Source: Marisa cornuarietis (Eukaryota; Mollusca; Gastropoda; Architaenioglossa; Ampullariidae). Taken from it: a stretch of 64,000 nucleotides of DNA. Below the pieces are notes generated by a model. That model made no database searches. It had not been told where the DNA came from and saw nothing but the letters and a program-made list of their open reading frames with translations. Of this stretch, positions 26,238 through 38,500 are shown piece after piece. Numbering within the stretch: position 1 is the first letter of the stretch; each line of letters begins with the position of its first letter. The stretch lies in NCBI GenBank assembly GCA_004794655.1, contig SMMW01000046.1, forward strand, positions 4,674,501 through 4,738,500, given 5' to 3'. The translations under genes and the position numbers were made by a program.

Positions 26238-27640
26238 GGTCTCCATAACAAGAAAAAATAAAAATAAACACGTGCATACCAAAGAAAAAAAATACCCCAT
26301 AGCGATCGAATCTGCAACCTTCCATTCAAAACAGTTCGCTTTAGCCACACCACTCACCAGTTAATCTATTTGATTTCCTGCATTTTATTGCTGACCCTGA
26401 CAGGACAAACTACAAGATGGTCTGTGCAAGACGTGGTAGAAATTTGGCGTGGGGAGGGGGAATTGTAGGGGGAGGGGATGTAGTCGTGTGCTAGTGGACT
26501 TGAACCATGGTTATGCACAATTTGATAAGTGGTGGTAGTAGGAGATGGGGGTGTGGGTGTAGTAGTGTTGGCTGTGCAGTCGCTACTTTGCATATTTTTT
26601 TCCTATTATCATGCTAGCGCCACATAGTTCTTATATCGCCTGTGTGACGGGGTAGGGGTAGGGGTAGGCGGGTAGCTATAAGATGGAGAATAATGGTGTT
26701 ACGTTCAGCTCTGCAGAGCACACGAGTTGACGGGTAGATGAACACTTCTCTGCGGCGAATATCTCACCGGGTATCGTTACAGTCGAGTGGTCTACTCGGA
26801 GAGCTTGGCGCGAGACGGTCAGGGTCCTGCTCACCCGGGTATCTTTTTGCAGCCTCGCCTCAACCCCACCCTCCGCTCCCTTTGGGAGGTAGCACGCGAG
26901 AGAAAAATGTTTATAGCTTCCGTTTCCTTTTGACGTTTCTGTCGAGCTATTTTAAGAGACAAAGAATGGAGCTAATAACCGAAATGACAGGTTTAGGCTG
27001 GCTATAACATTTTCGCCTGAAGCGAGAGACATAGGGAAGGTTATGATAAAACGGACATACCCGTAGGTACCGTCACTATTTAATTACTGCCACCACTCAC
27101 CCACCTGCTATTGACACAAAGCTACCCGTGTATTTTCCTGTTGGCGGAGCCTTTGTCGCCAGTTATTTTGAGAAATGAAGACACAAAAACACACCCCTAC
27201 CCCCACAGAGATAATAATAATCAAAGTGACAGGTCTGGACTGGTTAAGATTTTTCACTTGCAGCAGGAGGAAGAAAAACTGGGAACAAAAAACTGTGAAA
27301 TACGGTATTGAAATGTGGTGCCTGTCTCTAGTTTATCTCCTTCCCTCCCCAGTGCCAATCCCGATGATCGATTACATTATTTGTCACCATGGCATCCGCG
27401 TCGACTTTACTTCTGTTACCTAGGCACCCGTCTCAAACACTATCTCAGTCACCATGGCATCCGTATCAACAATTCCTCAACCTTGACAAACGCTGCGAGG
27501 CAGACATGAAATTGGAGAGAAAAAAAAATATACAGATGGTAGCACAGTTACAGCGCGTGTGGTCTTGCGCGCGTGTCCTGACTGACTTTACGGAAGTCGA
27601 CCTTTTAGAGGAATTAAGAGATGAAAGAGAATAATATACT
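24560..27640. other. Noncoding interval with (AC)n tract, 24.6-27.6 kb
   Basis: The main features are a pure (AC)n tract at 26167-26236 (about 35 units) and a GGGGTA-type run at about 26651-26675. An 81-codon ORF at 27389-27634 starts in a CACCATGG context but matches nothing I know. The ORFs at 25513-25755 (plus) and 25570-25908 (minus) overlap antisense; neither is recognisable. Confidence 0.45.
26167..26236. repeat. (AC)n microsatellite, about 35 units
   Basis: An uninterrupted dinucleotide tract of about 70 bp. It produces long spurious ORFs on both strands (Thr-His or Cys-Val). Confidence 0.95.
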
Positions 27641-27649
27641 GGTTGCCCC

Positions 27650-29200
27650 CCGTACCCAGCAACAAAATGATGTAAAATGATGCACTAATTACGCCAGTAG
27701 CTCAGACCGGGGCTTTAGACAGTTTGTGGTTGTTTCCTCTGGTCAACAGCAACAGATTAACAGCTCCCCGTGTAGGACCCTGAAGTCAAGAAGTGCCAAG
27801 AAGTCATTGTATGCAGAAGAGGGGTTTACCTTCAAAATTTTGACAACGGTTGCTATTATTTGTAGAATAGAAGTAATCTGAGAGCAGGCATAATTTACTA
27901 GATATATAGGGAACCTGGTCTGGATTACTAATTAGTAAAATAAGTACACGCTTACTTACTGAACTACCAACCCTTACAAACATAATAGAGGGAATCATGG
28001 CAGCTGTGAAAGGGCTGGTCAAGTACAGAAATGTCTTTCATTGTGAGTAATTGTCCTGAAATGATTATGGATATTTTGTTTGATAAGCGGAAGTTTACTT
28101 AAGGAAGGGAAAATAATGGTCATGTTCCTTTATCCTGTGCTGAGGTTTCAAAACCTCTCTCGCAGCCTTTTTATCATCAGGCTTACCAGTTCTTTTTATT
28201 ATTTCAGCACATACCTCTGGCATGGTAGTAACAAATTTATAAGAGTAATCTTGAATAATTTCTTCCCGAATTTTGATGACATTTTAAAAAGTTTCATTGA
28301 TCTAGCATTGACGCCCATCATGTTACATCGGCACCCATCGATGTAGCCAAGCTGAATATTTGTATGTCCCATGTCCTCGAACGTTTTCTGCTGGGTCTGA
28401 ATCTTGCTTTTCTGCTGTCCAGTCCACATTATTTGATATTTTTGTCCTTTATTTTTTTTATTAGAAGATGTTGGTACATACTTGTAGGTACTGTATTGCT
28501 GAAAGTGCATTCATCTGTGTCTTATTGCTTAACAAATGACAATAATAGTGAAGAAGAGTTTGCTGATGTTTCCAAACACCCGTTTGCCTGTTTGCAATCG
28601 AATTTCAGTCTTATGACTGAAGCTGAATCCATCTCATATGGAGCCAACACCAATTGCTGAAAAAATTTCTTCCACTTTCCAGTATTGTGGAAGTTATACT
28701 CATAGACTTGTCAAATAAAGGTTTGTCTCATTTGAGTCCATTTATTGGAGACAAACTGGATCATAAACTTCAACCAAGCATCAGTTTTGCTATGTGGTCT
28801 TTGTTCATTTCATGGTGTAGAGACTGTAGAGTTTGATGTTTAGTGCGTTTCATTTTTTTAGCCAGTTAAGCACTCTGATAATTATAGAATAATAAACAAA
28901 CGGTTGTAAAATCCTTTGTGTGCCGGAACTTCATAAGCTGTCAAGCTGTCCATTTGCCTCTTTCTTTTTTGCACTCATATTTATTAGTCTTCCAGTGTGT
29001 TTGTTGTTTGAATGTCTGATCTTCCGGATCCTTTATAAACGTTCTAACAGCTGTCTTAACGACATCTTTAGAGTCTTCTCATCACTAAAGCATTTCCTTT
29101 TCATCGTCTCTTGGCATAGCTACATTTGGAAAGAAAATATTAACCAAAGGAAGTGCGAAGGCATAAACTAGAATTTGTTTCAGTGTGTACTGTCGCTATA
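27650..29200. other. AT-rich island of unknown origin
   Basis: This block is more AT-rich than the sequence on either side and has broken ORFs on both strands. The most protein-like pieces are on the minus strand: 28199-28510 (103 codons) and a lysine-rich piece just below it with KPDDKKAAREVLKPQ. I cannot assign them to a family. The composition and broken frames suggest an old, decayed insertion, perhaps a DNA transposon, but no terminal repeats were found. Confidence 0.3.
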
Positions 29201-31390
29201 GTTTCGTTGTTCTATTTTTAAACTAGCAATTATCGCTATATTTAGCATCGTCGTTCTATTTTAACACTGCCAATTATCGTTAAATTACCGTTATTCCGTT
29301 TTCCCGTATCGTTGTCAATACTCCCACTACTTATACCCGAGGCAAGACATCAGCGGAGTGTTTTCAGCACACGTGTGTCGTGCGAGTAAAAATAGCCATC
29401 TTTTAGAATACATGTTTAAAAATCTATCCACCACCTCTAATTGATTGATGTTTTTTCAGTAAAATAATAATAATACTTATAGAATTGTCGAAGGGTGGGT
29501 GGGAGCACAATTTTAGAGAGAGAATGGGGAGGGAGGGAGGTCATGGTGCTGGTGACAAGGCAGGCAACTCTCCGTTGGCAGGGCAGATAATTCCATCAGT
29601 ATGAAGAAAATAATATTGGCCCATAGAATACGTCTGTAAAGTCGACACACACAAGGAGGGGTTTTCCCACTGATGCACGCAGCCCTCCGTGTTTAGCAAC
29701 ATCAGATACAAGGACTCGGGGTACGCGCCTTACGTACCCAGGGTGTGGCTGGCACAAAGGACAATGAAACGAATGTACTACAGATCTGATTACTGATAAG
29801 TACAGATGTAGGCTTGGCAGCCCGTCGTGTGTGCTTACTTTGGGCGTCAACGCCACCTGACAACCATGTAGCCACGTCGTCGTTAACGAGTGTTCACCCG
29901 TCAACACGTGAAGATGTTTGCACAAGGAAGTCACAACCTTTGACCTCAGGCTAACTGCGGCTTGAACGATGGTCAGAAAGCACTACTCCCACCCCTACCC
30001 ACCGTAAAGTACCTCCGAAGGGGAAGTGAGATATCAACCACCTGATTGACCCCCCCCCCCCCACTATAGAGTGGGCTGCGAAAAGTAAGAGTGTTTTGGT
30101 TGTCGTTTGAATCATCTAAACTCCACAGTTAACAGATGTTTTAAAACATTTGCGCAACCACCGAGGATACAAAGTTTGGCATCTGTGCTCAGTCCACACA
30201 CACACACACAAGGCTAAGATGACAAACACCCGTCATTTGCTACTGAGGTGGGGAAAAGAGGTGGCGGGGGAATAACGGTTTCACCCTGAGTCGCCTCCTC
30301 TGACGTGTGGGACTCCTTTAGTTCTTCTTTCTTCTCCACATCATTGGATGTCGATATTCTCAATCTCTACCTCTCTCTCTCTCACTCTCGTCACGTCACA
30401 ACATCGCCTACTGCCTGTTGACATTCGTGGAGTTTGGTAGGGAAGAGTCCAAAGTAAATATCAGTTTTGTAAGAGATGAAACATATCAACCAATTCTGAT
30501 GGTTTAAAAAGGGGAGGGGGGCATCGTAAGGTTGTCCCGCGCTCGGCAAACTAGTTGAGGGTTAGTGTGGCAACGGCACATCCTTCCTTCGAACGCCACA
30601 CAAGCAGTCGAGTAGAAACTGTTTATGAAATCGATGCGACGCACTACATTCCTAGCGAGAGTGAAAAAAAAATCGGTCGATTTTTGAAGTCCAGACATCG
30701 GCAAGTTTGGGAAGCCCTGTCGATTCGCAAAACGTGTAAAGCGGTCTCATGTTAACCCTGGATTTTACCGATCATCTCCCTCAAACCCTCCCCACCCACC
30801 CCCGTAGTCACGTGACAAACCAAGGACAGCACCGCAAGTGGGAAATAGCGACAACTTCATCGAACAAATAGACAAGAGAGAGAGTTAGCGAGAGAAAAAA
30901 GAAAAGTTATTAATCTCTCGACGAAATCCACAAGGCTCGGGATATCGAAGTGGGGGGGGGGAGTTCGATCTGTCTTCAATCGTTGATGATTACGAAGACA
31001 TGGCGGGGGATGAGTGTGCGAGAAGGATGGGAGAGGAGGAGATAAGAGTAAGGGGGTGGTGTTGTCGTGGGTTTCGGTGTTGCTGGCGACCGTGTGTCGA
31101 TCGTTTCAGAAGCTGGTTTTGTGGTGGGAGAAGCGGAAGATCCTTTTGCTGTCGTCGCGTGTTGTTAGCTCTTTAATTTGTTTAGAGCGGTCATCTTTGG
31201 TGGTGTGAAATGCCGTTGGTGTCTGCGCATCCAGCCAGCATTCACCTTCCGGTATCCTTTCACTTTTGTCTTTTGTTGTCGTTCGTGTTCTGGTCTTGTG
31301 CTGCTGGTCGATCACCAATGAAAGGTTAGGTAGTTGTTGTTGTCTAACACGTCTTAAACTAAAGAATCAGCGGGGTATTTCCCCCTCTTA
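29200..31390. other. Noncoding interval, 29.2-31.4 kb
   Basis: No supported exon. It contains a weak SINE-body match at 29955-30050, a poly-C run at 30051-30062, a short CA run at 30196-30210 and GA/CT-rich patches. A 112-codon minus-strand ORF at 29596-29934 has no recognisable domain. Confidence 0.4.
29955..30050 (+). mobile_element. Degenerate SINE body fragment
   Basis: The segment gtaaagtacctccgaagggg followed by aagtgagatatcaaccacc lines up with the SINE body at about 60512-60560 (gtaaagctggccccaagaaa, then agtgagatctctaacac). No tRNA-like head is visible, so this is a truncated or very old copy. Confidence 0.35.
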
Positions 31391-31395
31391 TTGAG

Positions 31396-31497
31396 TCACA
31401 TCCCCAGGAAGGCGATGTTCTTCTCGGTCAGGAATTGCTGGATGTTCAGGACGTTGTGAGCAAGGGCATTGTCGTGGTGAAGCGCACTCAGTGACAC
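31396..31497 (-). pseudogene. Mariner-type transposase fragment
   Basis: Read on the minus strand, about 33 codons give SALHHDNALAHNVLNIQQFL and then TEKNIAFLG before a stop. This resembles the mariner segment around the second catalytic aspartate (HHDNAPAH, then a QQFL-like helix and KNI). The expected proline-rich PPYSPDL segment is missing and the frame stops at once, so it is a relic. Tc1/mariner transposases are about 340 residues long; only a tenth is visible. Confidence 0.55.
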
Positions 31498-31499
31498 TT

Positions 31500-32740
31500 T
31501 TGAAAAACACGTGACCTCACATACACGGGTGCATATTTTTGTGATAAAGCCACGGACACTGACTCTCAGAAATGGTAGCTATAATTAGAATATCTAGAGC
31601 ACTGAATTTTGCAGAACTTTTGATTGTGATTTACCGAGAAGTGCTATGGCTGCTGGTACATGGGACTTTAAGAAGGGTATTTAACGTTATCTTATTGTCG
31701 TTGTCGTAGTGGGAAACTGACGGCGTCATATTCATCAGCTGGAGCTGCGGACCATGTAAGAAAGGTGTTTGGACTGGGTTTGTGTAGTCGAGTAAGTAGA
31801 GTTAGGCAGCTTGTCTCTACTGCAGGTCGAAAACAGTGCACGTGAGAAATATTTGTGCAGCTGTTGGAGTCTTCACACATATTCCAGATCATTCTAAGGT
31901 GTCAGATGACGGTCCCTGCTTAGCCATATGTGGGTACATAAGGCTGGGAGAGTTACCTCCCAGATATATGAGATCCTGTAGTTATTTGTGATTCCAGTTC
32001 TGGTAAAACCCTTGTTTACTAGTGACGTCAGCAGCCAATTGAACCCTTGTCCGCCAGTGACGTCAGCAGGGGAGCACGAATGGGAGAGAAGGATGACCTC
32101 AAATTTCTCTTCCATGGTTAATAAGCAAAGTCGAAAGATTTGAGTCGATTTAGGTGCATGTATAGCAGTTTCATTTTCTTCCCTCTCGGCAAGACACTGC
32201 ATCTTTTCCCTAAATACCATCTTTTACCTTTTATCGTCGCTTGATAGGAAAACCGCTGTTCGTCATTCACGGCTTTCCTTAGAAGCCATCTGGCCGGTCT
32301 TTTGTTGAAAAATTGACCTCCTCGCGCACCTTAGCATGGTTTGTGTCCGGGTTACGGCCGTTCTGCGCCCTAAGCTTTGGTAGGTCAGTGCCAGGGCCTC
32401 TGTTATAGTTGACACCATTGTTACTGGCCCGCTCGAGTTTCTTTCTCACTCAGGCTTGTGGTTAAAGGAGCCACTTGATAAAAACACGTTATGGTAGCCG
32501 GCCTCTGACAGAAAATCTCCACCGAGTGGCAGATAGCGCTTGCGGGGGCTACGGCATTGACCTTTAACTTTTCCGGCAGTTTGGAAGAGTGAGGTAGAGG
32601 GAAACAGGGAGGGATCCCATGCCAGTGTTGTTTCTTCGTCGTCAAAGCAAGTGCTGCCCAGTTCTTCACCCCCTTCTGTTCCCCGCCCCCAACAAAAAGC
32701 GAGGTCTCGGCGTTGAGACCTTATCCTTTTTTTTTCCCCG
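31500..32740. other. Noncoding interval with paired CRE motifs
   Basis: No coding similarity is seen. It contains two near-identical segments, each with TGACGTCA, at about 32005-32072 (annotated separately). Confidence 0.4.
32005..32072. repeat. 35-bp tandem duplication, each copy with a CRE octamer
   Basis: The units start with acccttgt and end with gtgacgtcagcag. The palindromic octamer TGACGTCA is at 32023-32030 and 32058-32065. This is the consensus cAMP-response element bound by CREB/ATF proteins; function here is untested. Confidence 0.7.
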
Positions 32741-32743
32741 CAG

Positions 32744-32840
32744 CGACGCTAGTAAGAAACTGTCCGGGGCTCAGTCGTTGAACCGATTGCGACGGTCGAA
32801 GCTGGACCAGAGGAAGCTGTTGGGAAAGGAAGTCCTACAG
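32744..32840 (+). other. Possible orphan exon
   Basis: A strong acceptor (a long T/C run ending in CCCCGCAG) precedes a 97-bp segment open in one frame, reading DASKKLSGAQSLNRL and then RRSKLDQRKLLGKEVLQ, followed by GTGACG. It is basic and helix-like and looks more protein-like than its surroundings, but I recognise no family and no partner exon is proven. A second exon-like end lies at 33005-33036: ATG AGG CAG followed by CACCAG|GTGAGT. Together they could belong to an undescribed gene or be chance. Confidence 0.22.
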
Positions 32841-34177
32841 GTGACGGGGAGTCAGGCTGGTCATTGTGTTGCTGATGGCGGGAAGGAGTTAATCAGCTTC
32901 TTGCCCGCTGGGTTTTGAGAAGCGGTGAAGCAGTTCCACGTGCCTTGCTGTGAAAGACGATCACAACTTTGGTTCCGTTGAGGCCCGTGAGCTGAGCTGC
33001 AGCCATGAGGCAGATCAATTCCTTTTTCTTCACCAGGTGAGTGCCATAACGCCGGTCAGACTTGCTCATTAGAAATACGACATGGCACACCTGATGAGAT
33101 GGTGCCGTTTGTACTCTGGGTGTTTGCGTTTGCGTTTTAACCGAAGGTAAAAAAAGCCAACTGCGAACCACTCTCTTTTTTCGGATTGGTTGATTTTATT
33201 TTTTAAAATTTTGTGGCAAAGCTCTTGCCTGCATTTAGGACACTGGCTCTTAAGCTAGATGTTTGTTGTTATGTTCATTTAGCCAAAACATGAACGTCCT
33301 TATATCCAACGTAGTTTAACCTAGTCGTACAGATGTGAACTTAGTCGAATAGAGCTCAGAACAAATGGAGAGACGACCTTTTATTTTTTCTTTTTTTTTT
33401 ATTAAGAAAGTGCATGCAAGCTTTCCATAAAAGAGACGGAAATCTTAATGTTAATTTAGGTTAAAAGTTGTCCGCTATCTTAAAAAAACACCCTCCACTA
33501 TTAATTAACGTTAAGACAATGGCTATAATTAACACAGTTAAGTCTAAACTTGAGTCTAAAGAACTGATCAACTTTGCCATTTTTGTCAGCATTTATACTT
33601 TTACCCATTAATAAAAGTTTGGAGATCAGCTTGGAGAATTTATTTATTTATCCCAGTCGCTTTTAAAGTATAAAGACATTGCAGGATATTTGTCATCCAT
33701 CTGTCCGTGTGAGAGTCTTGTCAGTCTCTGCCTGCGAGTTTCTGTGTGCGTACAGTTGATACAACTGGCTTTTGTGTATTACTTTGTCCCTCCACAATGC
33801 AACGACAGTAGTGGTTGTAGTCAGCAGGCTACCCGCTTTCTCCCCCCACCCCACGCCATCATCCCGTGAACGTTTCTGACGTGGTGACCGGATGTAGGGG
33901 GCTGTTCAGCAATCGCTTTGGTGGTGGTACCGTGTTGACGATGGAAAGTCCCCACGCTTCACTGCGCACAGATCAGTGGAACAATCGCAGCACCATAGCA
34001 GTCAAGTCCGTAATAGCAGTCCCGATAATAGGGTGTTGTGTGTGTGTGTGTCCGCTATCACACCACAACAGCAATCAAGTAAGTCCTAAACAGTACTTCC
34101 GATAATAGGGTGGTGTGCTTTTACTAATAACTGCTTTATTCACGTGCGCCTTTTGTGGGATCTACGAAAATATTCCT

Positions 34178-34210
34178 CCCCACACCCACACCCACACCCA
34201 CACCCACACA
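34178..34210. repeat. (CACACC)n hexamer run
   Basis: About five units of CACACC are followed by CACACACA. The opposite strand is a TGTGGG run with some potential for G-quadruplex formation. Confidence 0.8.
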
Positions 34211-34954
34211 CACTCACTAGCCCCACCATCGCAAAAATTACAGTGATTTGGACACAATATCTTCTAGTCGGTAAACATTTGGCATTCACAGTCGCCTGCA
34301 GTTCGCTCCGTATACTAGATTCTCGTTGCTTTGGATGTTTTGTTTCACATTTGTGCCAGTCAAAATATAAATAAAGTTGTAAGATTGTATTTTGACATTC
34401 CCGAAAAGACAATAGTTAAATCCATTAACACACTGCGTTTGTCCTCCATCAGTTACTAGCAGAGCAACTTAATGCCTTCATTCTGTCATTCGGTCATTCT
34501 GTCATTAAAGACCAGCCTGTGGCTCTTAGGAAATTGTCATCGTGAATACGAAGATACGTTTGCTAAAGATTAAGCGCCATCGTAACATACAAAGCGAGCA
34601 CATGCAGGACCAGCGACTGAGGTTGTCCTTCGTTGTTCTGGCCGTGCGACTTCTAACGCTACTGGGTGCGAGTGAGTTTCGATCACGTGAGAGTCTGAAT
34701 CATGGTTGTGAGTGAGTCAGGTGGAATGGGTATGAATGTGTTATAGTATTGTTGATTGTTGTTGTGCTGGGTGGTTTTAACCCTTGCTTTCCTATAGAAC
34801 TGCTACTAATTGCCCTCTAGGATAAAGTCCTATTTTGTTTTTAAGCCATTACGGGTCTGTTCTCATGATTTTTTTTTTATTTCTCCTTTGGGGGTTGGCC
34901 CCTGTCACCAGTACAGTGAGCATTAGTTGCTCTGGCGCGCGGGGCATCTGTTTA

Positions 34955-35010
34955 CAGGGCTGGCTATTTTACCCTGATGTAACTTTAGTTGCTGGCTTGG
35001 CGTAAAACAC
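34955..35010 (+). mobile_element. SINE 3' end
   Basis: The segment tgatgtaactttagttgctg followed by gcttggcgtaaaacac is a near copy of the SINE tail at about 24509-24545. The upstream part is not recognisable. Confidence 0.45.
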
Positions 35011-35279
35011 GTGTTCCCCACCTATCCACTTTTTCTTTGGGTGAAACTTTCTTGCACGTTATCAGTCATACGGCAGGTTTGTTCCTCTTTCGGGGGGGGG
35101 GGGGGGTGCCCGAGATTTACCTTCGTATGGACCTCAGCGCCACCTGATGGGACAAGCGCTAACCTGTCGGCGGACAATCGTTGTTGGTGTAAAGAGCCAT
35201 GCGATAATTGTCTTTCTCGGCACTCGGCACGGCATACAGACTCTCTCACCTGGGTGCACAAAAGTCGTTAGAGATCAGA

Positions 35280-35544
35280 GGGGCCAGTTGCACAACACAT
35301 TTCTAATTTTAAACACTTTTAAGCCTGAAATCTATTTAGATAATGAGTTTAAAGAGCACACCACAATTTTAGACTTTTAAAAACTAAAACTGCTTTAAGT
35401 AAGATAAAGTTGTTTATGTCCGACTTTCCATCCTGTCAGCACGATTTTTTTATGTTCTTGTGCAATGCATCTAAATGACAGAGAAGAGATTTTGCTTCTT
35501 TAGAAGAGATTTAAGTTTTAGAAACATGTTGTGCAACTGGCCCC
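35280..35544. mobile_element. Non-autonomous inverted-repeat element (MITE-like)
   Basis: The ends are inverted repeats of about 27 bp. The left starts GGGGCCAGTTGCACAACA; the right, read in reverse complement, starts with the same 18 bases and then continues with a few mismatches (TTTCTAA shared). The 265-bp interior is AT-rich and noncoding. No clear target-site duplication is seen: AG-containing dinucleotides flank both ends, but that could be chance. The superfamily is unassigned. Confidence 0.75.
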
Positions 35545-35599
35545 AGGAACGATATGTATATATACTTCTTTAACATTCTCTATGGTCCGCTTCATGTAC

Positions 35600-38500
35600 T
35601 TACACCAGGGGTGGCCTCGTTAATAATAATAATATGAAGTCGTTTGTCGTAAAGCTCTTAAATCATAATTGCTGTGGGATGGACGGTAGGGAAAAAAAGA
35701 TTTACACAAAGCATGCCAGTTTCTGTTCTCATCTGGAGGATTATGGCCATCATCAAAGATGTACTCGACTTGTTTATGTAAGCTCTTTTCTTTAAAGTCG
35801 GGAAAAGTGCAGATCAGTCGGTCGCAGACGTGTGCATCTCCAAGATAACGCAGCGCCGTTGCTAGGCAACATATTGCAACAACACCGCTGGGTAACGCAG
35901 CGTGGGTTTGTTTGTGAAGCAAAACCATGGCTACTGGGAGTAACTTTTTCTCGCCACCCACCTACACACTCTCTTTCTTACATTTATTAATATTACCATA
36001 CCAAGGTTTTACAGTCCAGTTTGAAATAAAATTTTTGACCAAGTTACTTTTCTTCTGTCGAAATCAAAGCCGAGAAATATGAAGTTTATTTCCAGAAGAC
36101 GGTGGTGGTTGGTGCACTTGGTCATCTTAATTAAGGAGCTCAGACAAACATTGTATTTCGGGGCTCGGCCATGCAGCACACATAGGCAGGTGTACCATGT
36201 CACAACGAAGTCGTCTTCGCGAGGGTGGGGAGATGTGGGGGAGGGGGTGTAACATGTTCTGCCTTTTGTTTTCTTGTCAGTGTCAGGTGCTGACGCCGCT
36301 CCTCGAAGACACGCTAGGTAACGGAATGTCCCAGAAGTTTCTAGAAACGGAAACCAAAAAAAAAATAATAATAATAATAAAAAATAAAAAACGTTGTCAA
36401 AAGCCATGAGCGCTCATCACCTCCTACAGAGAGAGGCGATGGGGGTTGGAGGAGAAGGGGAAGGGGGGACATGTAAAAGCGTCGTTAACGTGTGAGGGTG
36501 GTCGTTGATAGCCGTTGGTGGCTTAACGGTGACGTCACCTCTCCGTCAGCGGTGGCCTGAGTGAGTCGGATCACCTGTCATCGCCAGCCTGCAGAGCGGA
36601 GCGCGTGACCTACACCTGTTATTATCTTGTCTCAGTCTGGTCATTATCTTGTCTCACCTGCACGTAATCACCTCAGGTTACCTGACAATTTACGTGATCG
36701 TGACCGGAGGTGCTCGCAGTTAACGCGGCAGAATTGTTCGTTTGTTACTTTCTTCCGGCAGACGACAGGTAGATGTCACACCCACGCTCACTTGATGCTA
36801 GTTTGGAAACATGATCAAAGAGCAAGGACTGATGGGAGAAGAGCGGGGGTGGGGGCGGGTGGATACTGTTCTGCTTAAAAAGGCTACAGATCGTCATCAC
36901 GACCTTCTTTGCACCTCCGCCAACAACAACAACAAAAAATCCTGCGATATGACTGCGTTCGGTTAAAGCACTAGTGCACGTACATAGACAATCCTTGCAC
37001 GAGCGGTAGGCTGCACAGGTGCACAGGGTGAAATCTCCGTAAAAACATTTTTTACAATTTTTTAAATGGAATGCTTAGGGTTCGGATCAGACCTTGAGGT
37101 TAGGTTTTCGAGTAAGTGTGAGTCGTAGGGTAAAGATTAATGGAGTATTTATGCTGCACTGGGACGACCGACGACACGCCTTGACGCCTTCTCTCCAATG
37201 AAAGAAGTGCAGAAGGTTGTAAATTAGGATACATCGTAATAATGGCGTAATTACAGAGTGCCTTTCCCTGTTATTTAGCGAGCTCAGTACACTTACCTAC
37301 ACACAGTGCTCACACAGAAGAGTTCGCCAGCGTGTTTTTTTTTTTTTGCAGAATGATGAAATGAACTGTAAGTTTTGGAGCAGTCACGTGGTCAATATAT
37401 TGTAATGTTGTAATTTTTTTTTTATTAAACCTCGTTTAATTGTTGTCCGTGAAGGTAGGGGTGGGGGAGAGAAGAAACCTGTGCTGTCTGTAATAGTGAA
37501 AATTATTCAACACAAATAAAAATGCCAGGTTAATGCCGCTCTCCTTGAAAATGGTAGTAAATTATGTTTAATGATAGCTTCTTTCAGGATAGTGTGAAGC
37601 CTGGTCCCCAGTTTGTTTTGTGCAAAACGACGGTCTGATTTTTTTTTTTTTTTGCTTTAGTTTGTTATTCATTTTATGTTGGTTTCCTTCGCTGTCAATA
37701 GACAGAAAATTGCGCTACGCTGTACGTTGTGCAATGAAAACCCCGGGATAACTTTATGTCTGGCGTAGCATTTTCACAGTCTTTTATCCTGTGGGGTAAG
37801 TGCTGCTACAGTTGTCCGTGGAGCGCGCCATTAAGTTGTTTGCTGTGGCGAGCGCTAAACCTTGTCGACACTGGAGGTCGAGGCACTTGATGCGCGTGCC
37901 GCTTTCAGTGCACGGACTGTGCATGGACTATGCATGGACTGTGTGCGTCCACAAGGCTGGATTGGGTGGTGGTTGGGGGGAGGGTGTGATTGATCGATCA
38001 TCTGCTATCAATACTAACACCCAGCTGGTCAAGAGAATGAGGAAGGAGGGAATCTGGAGGACAGAAAGGTTGGGGGCGGGGGGTGGAAACAAGCAGGAGT
38101 AAAGATCAAGGAGTCCTAAGCCGCCAAGCGAGGTGTGAGTGTTTGTTTGCATGATACAGCGCCTAGAGAAGAAATCGACAAGATGGTAGAAAGTTACAAG
38201 TGACCAGACTTATGGGTACACGATATAGCTTGTAGTCTTGCGTCAGCGTGCTTTGAACTCCCCCAACTCTACCATTCACCCACCCCGTCTAATGTTTGCT
38301 TAATGGCGTAGAACAAAGGCTGTTTTGGAGAGGTGTGGTTAACAGAATCAGACAATAAAGCACGCGGTTTGTCTCCTACTGCTTGCATCTGTGAATTGAT
38401 TTTACCTTTGATGCTAAAGGGTGGCTCGGTGTCACATGGGAAGTGGGAAACAGCGGCTCTCAAAGCACTGTGCCCTTAGACGCACACGCAGCCATTACCA

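Larger units (their letters stand above)
33040..35279. other. Noncoding interval, 33.0-35.3 kb
   Basis: No supported exon. It contains a short GT run near 34040, a CACACC hexamer run at about 34178-34206, a SINE-tail motif at 34975-35009 and a poly-G run of about 16 at 35092-35106. Confidence 0.4.

Noticed and set aside
26651..26675. G-quadruplex promoter element in the GGGGTA run
   Set aside because: A short G-rich run with no gene or start site nearby; several similar poly-G runs occur in the interval.
29596..29934. A 112-codon minus-strand ORF
   Set aside because: No domain recognised; chance ORFs of this length are expected in CpG-rich DNA.
35620..35961. A 113-codon minus-strand ORF with protein-like composition
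   Set aside because: No recognisable domain, no splice or promoter support, and it ends in a Tyr run from an (AAT)n tract.
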